NCBI GenBank assembly: GCA_003243425.1 | Contig: QFQP01000006.1 | Location: forward strand, 1 to 64,000 | Reading direction: 5' to 3' | From: Archangium gephyra | GTDB taxonomy: Bacteria > Myxococcota > Myxococcia > Myxococcales > Myxococcaceae | Length of the DNA stretch: 64,000 bases | Shown here: piece after piece, positions 18,317-30,012 of the stretch | How positions within the stretch are numbered: position 1 is the first letter of the stretch | Layout: the number at the start of each line of letters is the position of its first letter | The notes under the pieces: generated by a model | What the model was told of the DNA's origin: nothing | What the model saw: only the letters and a program-made list of their open reading frames with translations | Database searches by the model: none | Translations under genes and position numbers: made by a program

Positions 18317-18757
18317 TCAGCTCGAGTGCTTCTCGATGAGCCGGCCCAGGCGCGGCACGGCCGCTTCGACGTTCTTCTTCGCCGTGCCACGGAGCTTGTC
18401 GTACGCGCCCTTCACCACGCCGTGCGGCGACTTCCGGGCCTTCTCGTCGGTGATGGTGAGCAGCGCGTCAGCCACGCGGCTCTGGTTGGCGACGAAGTGC
18501 GACGACACCGCCACGTTCTTCGTCTTCGCTTCCTGGAACACGGGGTCGAGCGCCACCGCGAACTCCGGCAGCAGCGACACCACAGCGTCGCGAATGAAAC
18601 CCGGCTTCACGCCCTTCACCGCGGCGTAACCGGCCTTGATGGCCAGCCCCGTGAGGCCGCCCTTGTCGGAGACCTCCTGGTCGATCAGCACCAGACAATC
18701 GTCGACGACTTTCGGCTTCTTCGCAGGATCGTTCAGCGTCTCAGGAAGTGAAGACAT
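18317..18757 (-). CDS. Conserved protein of unknown function (DUF6918-like)
   Basis: A 146-residue helical protein beginning MSSLPETLNDPAKKPKVVDDCLVLIDQEVSDKGG, which I associate with a conserved hypothetical family of actinobacteria and myxobacteria. No signal peptide; a weakly hydrophobic segment (GFIRDAVVSLLPEFAVALDPVF) lies centrally. Divergent from the SDR gene with 36 bases between starts, so they share a promoter region. Confidence 0.6.
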   Translation of the reverse strand: MSSLPETLNDPAKKPKVVDDCLVLIDQEVSDKGGLTGLAIKAGYAAVKGVKPGFIRDAVVSLLPEFAVALDPVFQEAKTKNVAVSSHFVANQSRVADALLTITDEKARKSPHGVVKGAYDKLRGTAKKNVEAAVPRLGRLIEKHSS

Positions 18758-18793
18758 GGCCGCGCGGCTTAGCACTTCGCTAAACACGCGCCC

Positions 18794-19582
18794 ATGTCTG
18801 AACGTCCCGTGGCCCTCATCACCGGCGCATCGGCCGGCCTTGGAGAGCAGTTCGCGCACCTCTTCGCGCGCGATGGGTATGACGTCGTGCTCGTCGCCCG
18901 AAGCGAAGCGCGGCTCGAAGCCGTCGTGAATCGTCTGCACCATCACAAGGTGAAGGCGCACATCGTCGCCGAAGACCTGTCGAAGCCTGGCGCGGCGCAA
19001 CGAGTCTTCACCGCTGTGAAAGAGAAGGGCCTCGTGGTGTCAGCGTTGGTGAACAATGCCGGCTTCGGCAGCACCGGCGCGTTTCTCGATCTGCCGCTCG
19101 ACAAGGAAGTCGAAATGGTCGAGCTCAACTGCACGGCGCTGATGGAGCTGTGTCACCTCTTCGGCCAGCAGATGCGCGCGCAGAAGAAGGGCCGCATTCT
19201 CAACATCGCCTCGACCGCGGGCTTTCAGCCGGGCCCGTTCATGGCCACGTATTACGCGAGCAAGGCGTTCGTTCTTTCGTTCAGCGAAGCGCTCGCCCAC
19301 GAGCTCAAGAGCAGCGGGGTGACGGTGACCTGTCACTGCCCCGGAGCCACGGCGACCGAGTTCGCCGGCCGCGCCGGCAATGACAAGACGCGGTTGTTCC
19401 AGCGCCCGGGCATCGCGAAGGCCGACGAGGTCGCCGCCGATGCCTACGAGGCGATGATGCAGGGCGAGGTCGTCGCCATTCACGGGTGGATGAACTGGCT
19501 CGCCGCCCAGTCGGTGCGGTTCTCGCCGCGCGCGGTGCTGCGCAACGTGGTCGCCGCGGTGAACAGCCCGCCGGGCGAGTGA
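18794..19582 (+). CDS. Short-chain dehydrogenase/reductase
   Basis: Classical SDR of 262 residues: cofactor motif TGASAGLG at 11-18, NNAG near 88, catalytic Ser in NIASTAGF and YxxxK in YYASK. The segment ARSEARLEAV after the second strand, with Arg, suggests NADP(H) preference. It resembles the DltE/YqjQ-like group acting on diverse carbonyls. The stop and the next start overlap by one base (TGATG). Confidence 0.88.
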   Translation: MSERPVALITGASAGLGEQFAHLFARDGYDVVLVARSEARLEAVVNRLHHHKVKAHIVAEDLSKPGAAQRVFTAVKEKGLVVSALVNNAGFGSTGAFLDLPLDKEVEMVELNCTALMELCHLFGQQMRAQKKGRILNIASTAGFQPGPFMATYYASKAFVLSFSEALAHELKSSGVTVTCHCPGATATEFAGRAGNDKTRLFQRPGIAKADEVAADAYEAMMQGEVVAIHGWMNWLAAQSVRFSPRAVLRNVVAAVNSPPGE

Positions 19583-20001
19583 TGTCTCGCAAAGGTGAGC
19601 AGGTGATGGAGCAACTGCTCGCCGCGGCGCTGAAGTACCCGGGCGCGCACGAAGATCATCCGTGGGGTGAGACCGTCGTGAAGGTGAAGGGGAAGATCTT
19701 CCTCTTCTTGTCGCTGCTCGGTCGCAGTGACGGCGGCGCGTTCTTCGGGTGCTCGATGAAGCTGCCGCACTCGCGTGGTTCGGCGTTGATGTTGCTGCCG
19801 TTCGTGCACCCCATGGCCTACGGGCTCGGAAAGTCGGGGTGGGTCTCGGCGCGCTTCAAGAAGGGTGACGTGCCACCGCTGCCGTTGCTGTTGCAGTGGC
19901 TCGACGAGAGTTATCGCGCGGTGGCGCCGAAGAAGCTGGTGGCCACGCTCAGCCCAGGCGCACGCAGCGCATCGACATCGTCCCGTCGACGACCGCGTTG
20001 A
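19582..20001 (+). CDS. MmcQ/YjbR-family DNA-binding-like protein
   Basis: A 139-residue protein with the MmcQ/YjbR (CyaY-like fold) pattern: ALKYPGAHEDHPWGETVVKVKGKIFLFLS and SYRAVAPKKLVATL. The usual C-terminus ends near LVATL; the last 17 residues (SPGARSASTSSRRRPR) are low-complexity and encoded over the 3' end of the convergent dioxygenase (53-base overlap), so the stop may have been lost and replaced. Coupled to the SDR by a TGATG overlap. Role unknown. Confidence 0.75.
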   Translation: MSRKGEQVMEQLLAAALKYPGAHEDHPWGETVVKVKGKIFLFLSLLGRSDGGAFFGCSMKLPHSRGSALMLLPFVHPMAYGLGKSGWVSARFKKGDVPPLPLLLQWLDESYRAVAPKKLVATLSPGARSASTSSRRRPR

Positions 20002-20710
20002 ACGTGCTCACGGGGTCGTCGTCGGTCTGCGCGCCGAGCACGTAGAGCAACGGCAGGTAGTGCTCGAGCGTGGGCACCGCGAGACGCACGTCGTCACCCA
20101 ATTCGTTCGGGTCACACAGCGCGTCGTGATCACGCTCTTCAATCAATTCCCGCAACAACTGATCAGCGCGCAGGGCCCAGTCGACGGGGGCGGAGTTCTT
20201 GAAGTCGTAGAGCGGCAGGTTGTGCACCATGTTGCCGCTGCCGATGATCAACACGCCTTCTTCGCGCAGATCCGCGAGCTCACCACCGAGCGCGTAGTGC
20301 GCTTCTGGCGGCGCAGTCATGTCGAGGCTGAGTTGAAGCACCGGCACATCCGCGTCGGGAAACAACGCAGACATCACGCTCCAACAGCCATGGTCGAGCC
20401 CGCGCCCTTCGTCGAGCCGCACGCGTCGCGACGTGACGAGCTCATGAATCTGCTGCGCGACCTCGAGTGAACCCGGTGCGCGGTACTGCATGTCGAAGAG
20501 CCGGCGAGGAAAACCGTAGAAGTCGTGAATCGTCTCCGGCGCTTCGTGCGCGGTGACGTATGAATTCCGCGTCTCGAAGTGCGCCGAGATGCACAACACG
20601 GCACGCGGTCTCGGAAGCAACTCAGCAGCGCGCTTCCACCCGTCGTGAAAGCGGTTGTTGCCGAGCGCGTACATCGGGTTTCCGTGACCGATGAAGAGAG
20701 CAGGCATCAT
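19949..20710 (-). CDS. DODA/YgiD-type extradiol ring-cleavage dioxygenase
   Basis: A 253-residue class III extradiol dioxygenase-like protein (YgiD/4,5-DOPA dioxygenase group). Likely metal ligands are visible: His in FIGHGNPM, His in ISAHFETRN, and His in GSGNMVHNL; the conserved HDFYGFP and LDHGCWSVM segments are present. The family cleaves catechols using Zn or Fe; natural substrates in bacteria are mostly unknown. Overlaps the YjbR gene tail to tail. Confidence 0.88.
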   Translation of the reverse strand: MMPALFIGHGNPMYALGNNRFHDGWKRAAELLPRPRAVLCISAHFETRNSYVTAHEAPETIHDFYGFPRRLFDMQYRAPGSLEVAQQIHELVTSRRVRLDEGRGLDHGCWSVMSALFPDADVPVLQLSLDMTAPPEAHYALGGELADLREEGVLIIGSGNMVHNLPLYDFKNSAPVDWALRADQLLRELIEERDHDALCDPNELGDDVRLAVPTLEHYLPLLYVLGAQTDDDPVSTFNAVVDGTMSMRCVRLG

Positions 20711-20752
20711 GCGCGCGAACGATACGCCTGCGCCGAGAAGCGAGCTACGCGG

Positions 20753-21121
20753 TCACCGCATCAACGTGCCGCCGCACTTGAGCGCGGCGCAGTCGATGAC
20801 GAGCCCACCGTCACCCGGGCTCGCGACACACGCGACGCCACCGGCACGCATCCACGTGAAGCCGCGCAGCACGCCGGCATCGACCACGTTGGCGTTGTGC
20901 AGTTCGACGGTGCCGCTCAATGGAAGCCCTGAACCGACGCCGCCTTTCACCTTCACCGTGCAGGCCGTGGTGCTGGTGAAACGAATGGCGGCAGGCTCAC
21001 CACAAGTCGTCGACGCGTTCAGCGACACCGTCTCGCTCGCGCACGGGTACTGCCGGCTGGTGGCGATGAGTGCCAGCGTCGTCACTGCGAGCAGCGTCAG
21101 TTCGAGAGCGCGGCGGTACAT
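20753..21121 (-). CDS. Secreted protein of unknown function
   Basis: A 122-residue protein with an N-terminal hydrophobic signal (LELTLLAVTTLALIATS) and six cysteines in the mature part (YPCAS, TTCGEP, TACTVK, VACVAS, IDCAALKCGG). No catalytic motif. It overlaps the upstream membrane-protein gene by 25 bases and ends the efflux operon. Confidence 0.55.
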   Translation of the reverse strand: MYRRALELTLLAVTTLALIATSRQYPCASETVSLNASTTCGEPAAIRFTSTTACTVKVKGGVGSGLPLSGTVELHNANVVDAGVLRGFTWMRAGGVACVASPGDGGLVIDCAALKCGGTLMR

Positions 21122-21505
21122 GCGTGACTTCTGCGTGCGGCGAACACTGCGAGGGCAATCATCGGTAACGCCACGAGGTCGGTCGGGTCGGCGACCACGT
21201 GAAGCTGCGCCATGCCCAGCGGCTGCGAAAGCACCTCGAGCGACGAAGTGACGACCTCCGAGACTCGAGGCGAGAGCTTGATGCTCGTGAACAGAAGCGC
21301 CGTGAGCGCCGCACCGATGGCGACGCGGTGTTGCCAGGCCAGGTTGGTCAGCAGCGCCAGCACCGCTGAAACGTAGAGCGGCAGAAGGAAGCAGCCCGCG
21401 ACGTCGGACAGCTTGCCGGTGAGCGTGTTGTGGAACGCGCTCTTGAACACGTGGTCGTTCAGCAGCAGCACCGCCACGCCGAAGAGCGGAGCGGGTGCGA
21501 AGAAT

Positions 21506-21522
<17 letters not shown>
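21097..21522 (-). CDS. Multi-pass membrane protein of unknown function
   Basis: A 141-residue protein with about four membrane segments. The motif LNDHVFKSAFHNTLTGKLSDVAGCFLLPLY matches a conserved hypothetical family seen in myxobacteria (ND-x-FK-x-N-x-TGKLSD-AG). It overlaps the end of the RND pump gene by 17 bases and the next gene by 25, so it is co-transcribed; a role in metal efflux is possible but unsupported by any motif. Confidence 0.6.
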
Positions 21523-24583
<3,061 letters not shown>

Positions 24584-25735
24584 CTACTCGTCCTCCGCCA
24601 GCGTCGACTTGAGCAGCAGGCTCTTGAGCGTGAAGCCGCCGCTGCTCACCACGTCTTCGCCTTCGCTCACGCCCGCCAGCACCTGCACGTCGTCCATCGC
24701 GGAGGCGCCGAGCGTCACCTCGTGCAGCACGAAGTCGCCGTCGGAGGCCTTCACGAACACCACGCGTTTGCCGTCGATCTCGAACACCGCGTCGCGTGGC
24801 ACCAGCAGCTGCGGTGGCGCCGTCGACGCTTCGGGCACGTCGACGTGCGCGCGGCCGAAGAGCCCGAGGCGCAAGGTGTCGCCTTCGTTCTGAAGTCTGA
24901 TGCGGGCCGTCAAGGTGCGCGCGACGGGGTCGAGCTGCTGGCTCACGTACTCGACGGTGCCGTGGAAGTGCTTCGACGGGTACGCGTTGAACTCCACCTC
25001 GGCGTTGGTGCCGGTGTGCAGGCGCGCGAGGTCCTTCTCGAAGACCCGACCCAGGAACCAGACCTCCGAGAGGTCGACGATCGACCCCAGCACGGTGTCG
25101 ATGGCGATGGGCTGGCCGACGACCGCCGTACGCGCGACGACCACCCCTGAAATCGGCGCGCGCAGGCTGACCACGAAGCCGCTGCCGTCGGCGCCCATCG
25201 CCGCGAGCTGTTCGGCCAGCGCCCTCGCTTCGGCCTCCTGCGCGTGCGCGTCGGCTTCGGCGTTCAGCGCCACTTGTTCTGCTTCCACGGCCTTGAGCGC
25301 CGCCAGCCGGTCGGCGTTCGAGCGTGCTGCACGCGCCCGTGAGTTCGCCGCCGCGAGCGCGCCGCGCAGCCGGCCGACGTCGGGCACACGAACCAGCGCC
25401 AGCACGTCTCCGCGCTTCACCCGCAGGCCTTCGTTGAAGCGCACTTCTTCCAGCCGGCCCGCGACGGTCGAGGAGATCTGCGCCGCGCGGTCGGGCTCGG
25501 CGATGAGCTCACCGGTGAGCGTCAACGTGACCGGCAGCGCCGCGCGGCGGACCCGCGTGGTGGTGATGCCCGCCTGCGCCACGGCCTCCGGCGATGGCTT
25601 CACGCTGCTGGGGAGCCGCTCGTGCGCTTCTTCGTCGCGATGGTCGTCGACGGGCGCAGCGACTTCGGTTGGTGGAGATTTCGTACACGAAAACAACACG
25701 ACGACAGACAGCGCCAGGGCGCGACGAGCAGACAT
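24584..25735 (-). CDS. czcB: RND efflux periplasmic adaptor subunit, lipoprotein (CzcB-like)
   Basis: A 383-residue membrane fusion protein. Lipobox-like VVLFSCTKS suggests a lipid anchor. Then come a His/acid-rich segment (DDHRDEEAHER) that could bind metal, the barrel-sandwich halves (GRLEEVRFNEGLRVKRGDVLALV and LRAPISGVVVARTAVVGQPI) flanking a coiled-coil hairpin (residues about 125-190), and the membrane-proximal domain (FTLKSLLLKS at the end). It bridges the CzcA pump and an outer-membrane channel. Directly abuts czcA. Confidence 0.92.
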   Translation of the reverse strand: MSARRALALSVVVLFSCTKSPPTEVAAPVDDHRDEEAHERLPSSVKPSPEAVAQAGITTTRVRRAALPVTLTLTGELIAEPDRAAQISSTVAGRLEEVRFNEGLRVKRGDVLALVRVPDVGRLRGALAAANSRARAARSNADRLAALKAVEAEQVALNAEADAHAQEAEARALAEQLAAMGADGSGFVVSLRAPISGVVVARTAVVGQPIAIDTVLGSIVDLSEVWFLGRVFEKDLARLHTGTNAEVEFNAYPSKHFHGTVEYVSQQLDPVARTLTARIRLQNEGDTLRLGLFGRAHVDVPEASTAPPQLLVPRDAVFEIDGKRVVFVKASDGDFVLHEVTLGASAMDDVQVLAGVSEGEDVVSSGGFTLKSLLLKSTLAEDE

Positions 25736-25801
25736 GCAGGGACCTTTGAGGGTGATGACGGAAACGAGACTCCGCGAACGACGCGGACCTTTCGTGACTC
25801 G

Positions 25802-26131
25802 TCAGCCGACCGGAGGTCTGAACGGCGGCTCGCCGTGGCCGCTCAACGCGTGCGCGTCGTGGGCGTGGCTCACGGTCGTCGAGATGACCGCACGCGCAAG
25901 CGACATCGTCACCGGGTTCGGTGCCGACACCACGCGCATCGAGCACACACAGTGCGTGCACTGCTGCGTGCAGGGCGTCTGGCTCTCTTCGCAACCGTCG
26001 AGGCAGCAGTCGGCGCCGGTGAGCCAGCTGGTGACGTCGAGCACGATGTCCTGCACCGACGGAGCGCTGAGGCACAGCAACACCACGGCCCAGAGCCGGA
26101 GGACGCGCTGGAGGGTTCGCGTGGCGTGCAC
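25802..26131 (-). CDS. Cysteine-rich exported protein of the RND operon
   Basis: A 109-residue protein starting at GTG 26131, with a signal/anchor helix (RVLRLWAVVLLCLSAPSVQDIVLDV) followed by a dense cysteine cluster: ADCCLDGCEESQTPCTQQCTHCVC (positions about 40-63, nine cysteines), and a His-bearing tail (VSHAHDAHALSGHGEPP). The arrangement suggests a periplasmic metal-binding or sensing protein. It is 66 bases upstream of the adaptor gene and likely the first gene of the efflux operon. No named family. Divergent from the CapA-like gene, 42 bases away. Confidence 0.65.
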   Translation of the reverse strand: MHATRTLQRVLRLWAVVLLCLSAPSVQDIVLDVTSWLTGADCCLDGCEESQTPCTQQCTHCVCSMRVVSAPNPVTMSLARAVISTTVSHAHDAHALSGHGEPPFRPPVG

Positions 26132-26173
26132 GGCCCGGCTTCTAGCACGCGCATCGGGCATACTGATCAGCCC

Positions 26174-27409
26174 GTGCTCACCGCTGTGCTCGCCTTCGCA
26201 GTTCTGGCTCAGACGCCGCAGCGCATGACGCTCGTCTTCGGTGGCGACGTGATTCCCCACGAGCCCATCAAGAGCGTGGCCGCCAGCCGCGCGAAGGCCG
26301 GTGAAGACGGCAACAACGAAGGCTGGGACCACGTGCTGGGGCCCCTGTCGCCCGCGTTCAACCGCAGCGACTTCGCGATCGTGAACCTCGAGACGCCCAT
26401 CGTGGTGCTCAAGAAGCCCGAGAGCGGAGACATGGTGTTCTCGGGCCCGCCGGCGCTGCTGCACTCGCTCAAGAAGGTCGGCGTCGACGTCGCCACGTTC
26501 GCGAACAACCACTGTCTGGATCAACACCGCGAAGGCATCGTCTCCACGCGCGAATACCTGAAGGAAGCCGGGCTGCTGTCGACCGGCGCCGACGTCGATG
26601 CCGAGCGCGCGTGGACGCCCCTGGTGCTCGAGAAGAACGGCCTGCGCGTCGGCATTCTCTCGTTCACGCGCTTCTTGAACGGCTTCAACAACAAGAAAGA
26701 CCCCGCGCTGCCGCACGTGCCGGTGCTCAACTACCCCTACGAGCCCATCGTCGGTTCGGTGAGCTTCGAGCAGCTGTACGAGACGATTCGTACGCGCGCC
26801 GCCGAGGTCGACGCGCTCATCGTCTTCGTGCACTGGGGCGCCGAGTACAAGTTCGAGCCCGCGCCCGAAGATCGCAAGCTCGCCAAAGCGATGCTCGATG
26901 CGGGTGCCTTCGCGGTCGTCGGTCACCACCCGCATGTGCTGCAGCCCGTCGAGTTCATCGAGCGCAGCGCCGGCGGCAAAGGGCTCGTCGCCTTCTCGCT
27001 CGGCAACCTCCTCTCGAATCAAGACTACGCCGACGCGAACGGCGCCAGGCGTGACGGCCTGCTGCTCGAGCTGGACCTGGTGAAGGAGAACGGCGCCGTG
27101 CGTCTCGCCGGTGCGACACCGATCGCCATCGGCACCGAAAACACGCCCGGCCGCGGCAAGAAGCGCAACGTGCAGGCGGCGCTGGTCGACGAACAGCTCA
27201 CCGCCATCGAAGAGCGGCTCGTGGAGCTCGCGGGTCGCAAGGAGCCGGCGGCGAAGAAAGAACGCGCGGAACTGGAGTGGCGGCGGAAGGTGGCGCTCGC
27301 GCGGCTGGCCCGCATCAAGACGTTCACCAAGGCGCTCGAGAACCCCGATGAAATCCAGCTCACTCGCTCTGTTGCTCCTGCTGTCGGCGTGCCCGCCAGT
27401 TCTCCCTGA
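26174..27409 (+). CDS. CapA-family (PGA synthesis/metallophosphatase-like) protein
   Basis: A 411-residue exported protein of the CapA/PgsA calcineurin-like fold. Visible motifs: LVFGGDVIPHEP at the start, VNLETPIV, VATFANNHCLDQ, VFVHWGAEY and VVGHHPHVLQPVEF, which supply the metal ligands. CapA proteins take part in poly-gamma-glutamate capsule anchoring, but free-standing homologues are common and of unknown role. No CapB/CapC neighbours are present. Start is GTG 26174 with a signal-like N-terminus. The 3' end overlaps the next gene by 62 bases in another frame. Confidence 0.85.
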   Translation: MLTAVLAFAVLAQTPQRMTLVFGGDVIPHEPIKSVAASRAKAGEDGNNEGWDHVLGPLSPAFNRSDFAIVNLETPIVVLKKPESGDMVFSGPPALLHSLKKVGVDVATFANNHCLDQHREGIVSTREYLKEAGLLSTGADVDAERAWTPLVLEKNGLRVGILSFTRFLNGFNNKKDPALPHVPVLNYPYEPIVGSVSFEQLYETIRTRAAEVDALIVFVHWGAEYKFEPAPEDRKLAKAMLDAGAFAVVGHHPHVLQPVEFIERSAGGKGLVAFSLGNLLSNQDYADANGARRDGLLLELDLVKENGAVRLAGATPIAIGTENTPGRGKKRNVQAALVDEQLTAIEERLVELAGRKEPAAKKERAELEWRRKVALARLARIKTFTKALENPDEIQLTRSVAPAVGVPASSP

Positions 27410-28148
27410 CGTCGACGCCGGCGTCACCACGCCCCTCGTCTTCAAGCACGCGCACAACGACTACGAGCACGGGCGCCCGCTGCTCGACGCGCTGGCGCAG
27501 GGCTTCGAGAGCGTGGAGGCCGACATCTGGCTCGACGGCGCGGACATCGGCGTGTCGCACGGTGGCGCGCCGTACGTGGGCTCGCTGTCGTCGCTGTACC
27601 TCGACCCACTCGCGCAGCGCATCGCCGACAACAACGGCAGCGTGCACGGTGATGGCAAACCCTTCTTCCTGTGGGTCGACTTGAAGCAGGGCAGCGCGGA
27701 GCTGCAGAACGTGCTCGCGGCGCAGTTGAGTGCGTGCGAGTGGCTCACCGAGTTCGACGACGACGGCGTGGTGAAGCCGGGCGCGGTGACGGTGTTCCTC
27801 ACCGGCGATGACGCGGCCAAGAAGGCGCTCGTCAGTCGCGCAGCGCCCCGCCGCTTCGCGCGCGACAGCAACGACTACAAGACGACCGACGGTGCAGCCG
27901 ACGGCAGGTGGCGCGCGTACGCGGTGAACTACTGGGCCTTCATGCAGTGGGACGGGAACGGGAAGCTGCCCATCACCCAGCAGCGACAGCTCGAGAATCT
28001 GGTGAATGGCGCGCACGCCAACGGTCGCGTCATTCGCATCTTCAGCAACCCCGACACGCCCGGGTACTGGCGCGCCGCGAAGGCCGCCGGCGTCGACTTC
28101 GTGAACACCGACCAGCTCGAGCAACTTGCGCAGACGTTCGCGGAGTAG
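27348..28148 (+). CDS. AIM6-like PI-PLC/GDPD-superfamily lipoprotein
   Basis: A 266-residue lipoprotein (MKSSSLALLLLLSACPP). The motif FKHAHNDYEHGRPLLDALAQGFESVEADIWL is characteristic of the Aim6-type TIM-barrel phosphodiesterase branch, with His-Asn and Glu-x-Asp in the usual active-site positions; DLKQGS and INTDQLEQL-like segments continue the barrel. Substrate unknown. Translation begins inside the 3' end of the CapA-like gene, which suggests coupled expression. Confidence 0.8.
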   Translation: MKSSSLALLLLLSACPPVLPDVDAGVTTPLVFKHAHNDYEHGRPLLDALAQGFESVEADIWLDGADIGVSHGGAPYVGSLSSLYLDPLAQRIADNNGSVHGDGKPFFLWVDLKQGSAELQNVLAAQLSACEWLTEFDDDGVVKPGAVTVFLTGDDAAKKALVSRAAPRRFARDSNDYKTTDGAADGRWRAYAVNYWAFMQWDGNGKLPITQQRQLENLVNGAHANGRVIRIFSNPDTPGYWRAAKAAGVDFVNTDQLEQLAQTFAE

Positions 28149-28160
28149 GGTGCGCGCTTC

Positions 28161-29873
28161 GTGTCAGCCGACCGGCTCGTCCTCGGAGGCCGCTTCAAGC
28201 TGATCCGCCACCTCGGCGGAGGCGGCATGGCCGAGGTCTACCTGGCCGAGCAGCTGTCGCTGAAGCGCAACGTGGCGTTGAAGGTGCTCAAGCGTGACCT
28301 GTCGGCGCAGCCGGCGATGGGTGAGCGCTTTCGTCGCGAGGCGCAGATTCTGTCGACGGTCGACCACCCCAACGTGGTGCGCGTCATCGACTTCGAGACC
28401 AACAAGCGCGACGGCACGGTGCTGGTGCTGGAGCTCGCCGACGGCCTCACGCTCGAGCAGGCGCTCAAAGACGGGCCCTTCGAACCTCGCCGCGCGATGC
28501 GGGTGCTGCTGCAGCTCGCCGAGGGCCTGAGCGCGGTGCACGAGCGCGGCATCATTCACCGCGACCTCAAGCCGCAGAACGTGGTCATCGGCATGGGCCC
28601 GCGCGGTGAGCAGGCGCGGCTGCTCGACTTCGGCATCGCGCGCCTGATGGAGCTCGACACCGACGCCGGCCACGCCGCGATGCACCTCGAAGGCGACGAC
28701 CCGTTCGTGAGTGTGCCCGGTCAGGCCGTCGGCACACCGGCCTACGTCGCCCCCGAGCAGGCGATGGCCAGCGAAGTCGACACCCGCACTGACGTGTATT
28801 CGTTCGGCGTGGTCGCCTTTCGCCTGCTCACCGGGCGGCTTCCGTTTCTGGGGCCCGAAGCGCGCCAGTTCCTCGAGCAGCACGTGCGCGAACCCGCGCC
28901 GGCCATCGACGACGTGCAGCCCGCGCTCCGTGAGTTTCCTGCGCTGGTGAAGTTCGTCGCCGCGTGCCTCGAGAAGAAGCCCGAGGCCCGACCCGGTGAC
29001 GCCGCGGCGTTGGTGACGCACCTGCGTGGAATGCTCACCCCCGAGCAGCTCGCGTTGTCGACGCAGACACGCATGGTGCTCAACGCGGTCACCACCCAGA
29101 CGTTGTCGGCGGTGCGAGACACCGCGCAGTCGGTCACCGCCGTGAGCATGCAGGGCGTGCAGCAGGTCGGCCGTTTCGCCCGGCGGCTCGACCGGCCGTT
29201 CAAGCAGAGCCTGCTCATCACCGCCGCCATCACCGCGGGGGTCGCCGGCACTTTCGCGGCGTCGCCTCCGTCGGCGGTCGAGCGCGCTGAAGCCGAGCTG
29301 GCAGCTGGGAAACCGGCGGAAGCGCTCACCACCATCGACGCCGTGCTGCCGGAGGCCAGGGGGCTCGCGCCGGTGCTGCTGTCCCTGAAGGTCGGTGCGC
29401 TGCACGAGCTCGGCCGTGAAGAAGACGCCCGCGCGATTCTGCGCGCGACCCCGTATCAGGCGCTGTTCCCCGCGCGACCTGCGCTGCTCGAGCTGTTGAG
29501 CGAGCGCTTCGCGGCCGACGAGCACGACGACGAGCTCAACGAGTGGCTCGCGATGCTGCCGGCCGAGCTCTCCGACGACACCTTGCGCGTGTTCGCTTCG
29601 GGCGCGTCTTCGGCCAAGCAGTGGGGCGCGCTGCGAATTCTCGACACGCGCCAACGCATCGACGGGCTCGACCTCGCCGAGCGCTACGCCACTTCGCTGC
29701 AGTCTTCGTCGTGCGAGGTGCGCTCGCGCGCCGCGCAGCGCCTGGGTGAGCTGGGAGACTCGGCGCACCTCGACGCGCTTCGCGAGCTCTCGGAGTCTTC
29801 CAAAGAAGCGGGCCGCAACTGCGGTCAGGACGAAGCCGCCGACGCCATTCGCGCGCTCAAGCGGGTGAAGTGA
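28161..29873 (+). CDS. Hanks-type serine/threonine protein kinase
   Basis: Residues 11-280 form a complete kinase: Gly-rich loop LGGGGMAEVY, catalytic Lys41 (VALKVLK), HRDLKPQN with Asp135, DFGIARL with Asp156, and GTPAYVAPEQ. A linker with possible coiled coil leads to a membrane segment at about 350-368 (SLLITAAITAGVAGTFAAS) and an outside C-terminal region of helical, TPR-like character (EALTTIDAVLPEARGLAPVLLSLKVGALHELGREEDA) ending in HEAT-like AAQRLGELGDSAHLDALREL. This is the usual layout for myxobacterial sensor kinases. Start GTG 28161. Confidence 0.92.
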   Translation: MSADRLVLGGRFKLIRHLGGGGMAEVYLAEQLSLKRNVALKVLKRDLSAQPAMGERFRREAQILSTVDHPNVVRVIDFETNKRDGTVLVLELADGLTLEQALKDGPFEPRRAMRVLLQLAEGLSAVHERGIIHRDLKPQNVVIGMGPRGEQARLLDFGIARLMELDTDAGHAAMHLEGDDPFVSVPGQAVGTPAYVAPEQAMASEVDTRTDVYSFGVVAFRLLTGRLPFLGPEARQFLEQHVREPAPAIDDVQPALREFPALVKFVAACLEKKPEARPGDAAALVTHLRGMLTPEQLALSTQTRMVLNAVTTQTLSAVRDTAQSVTAVSMQGVQQVGRFARRLDRPFKQSLLITAAITAGVAGTFAASPPSAVERAEAELAAGKPAEALTTIDAVLPEARGLAPVLLSLKVGALHELGREEDARAILRATPYQALFPARPALLELLSERFAADEHDDELNEWLAMLPAELSDDTLRVFASGASSAKQWGALRILDTRQRIDGLDLAERYATSLQSSSCEVRSRAAQRLGELGDSAHLDALRELSESSKEAGRNCGQDEAADAIRALKRVK

Positions 29874-30012
29874 CGTTCGCGCGCAGGCGCCGCAGCCAGT
29901 CACCGCCGCTGCTGGTGAGCCGATACTGCTGCTTCCACCGCGTCGACGCGGGCCGCGGCGATGGCGCGAACCCCGTGTGCCATTGACGCCTCGAAGCGAT
30001 AGAGCGCGGGTC

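Noticed and set aside
26174..27409. Poly-gamma-glutamate capsule locus
   Set aside because: Only a CapA-like protein is present; no ligase (CapB/PgsB) or CapC partner lies in the neighbourhood.
29864..30000. Minus-strand stretch reading WHTGF...RWKQQYRLTSSGGDWLRRLRA near the kinase 3' end
   Set aside because: Looks a little like a C-terminus of a lost gene, but there is no start codon, no upstream continuation and no recognised family; too weak to annotate.
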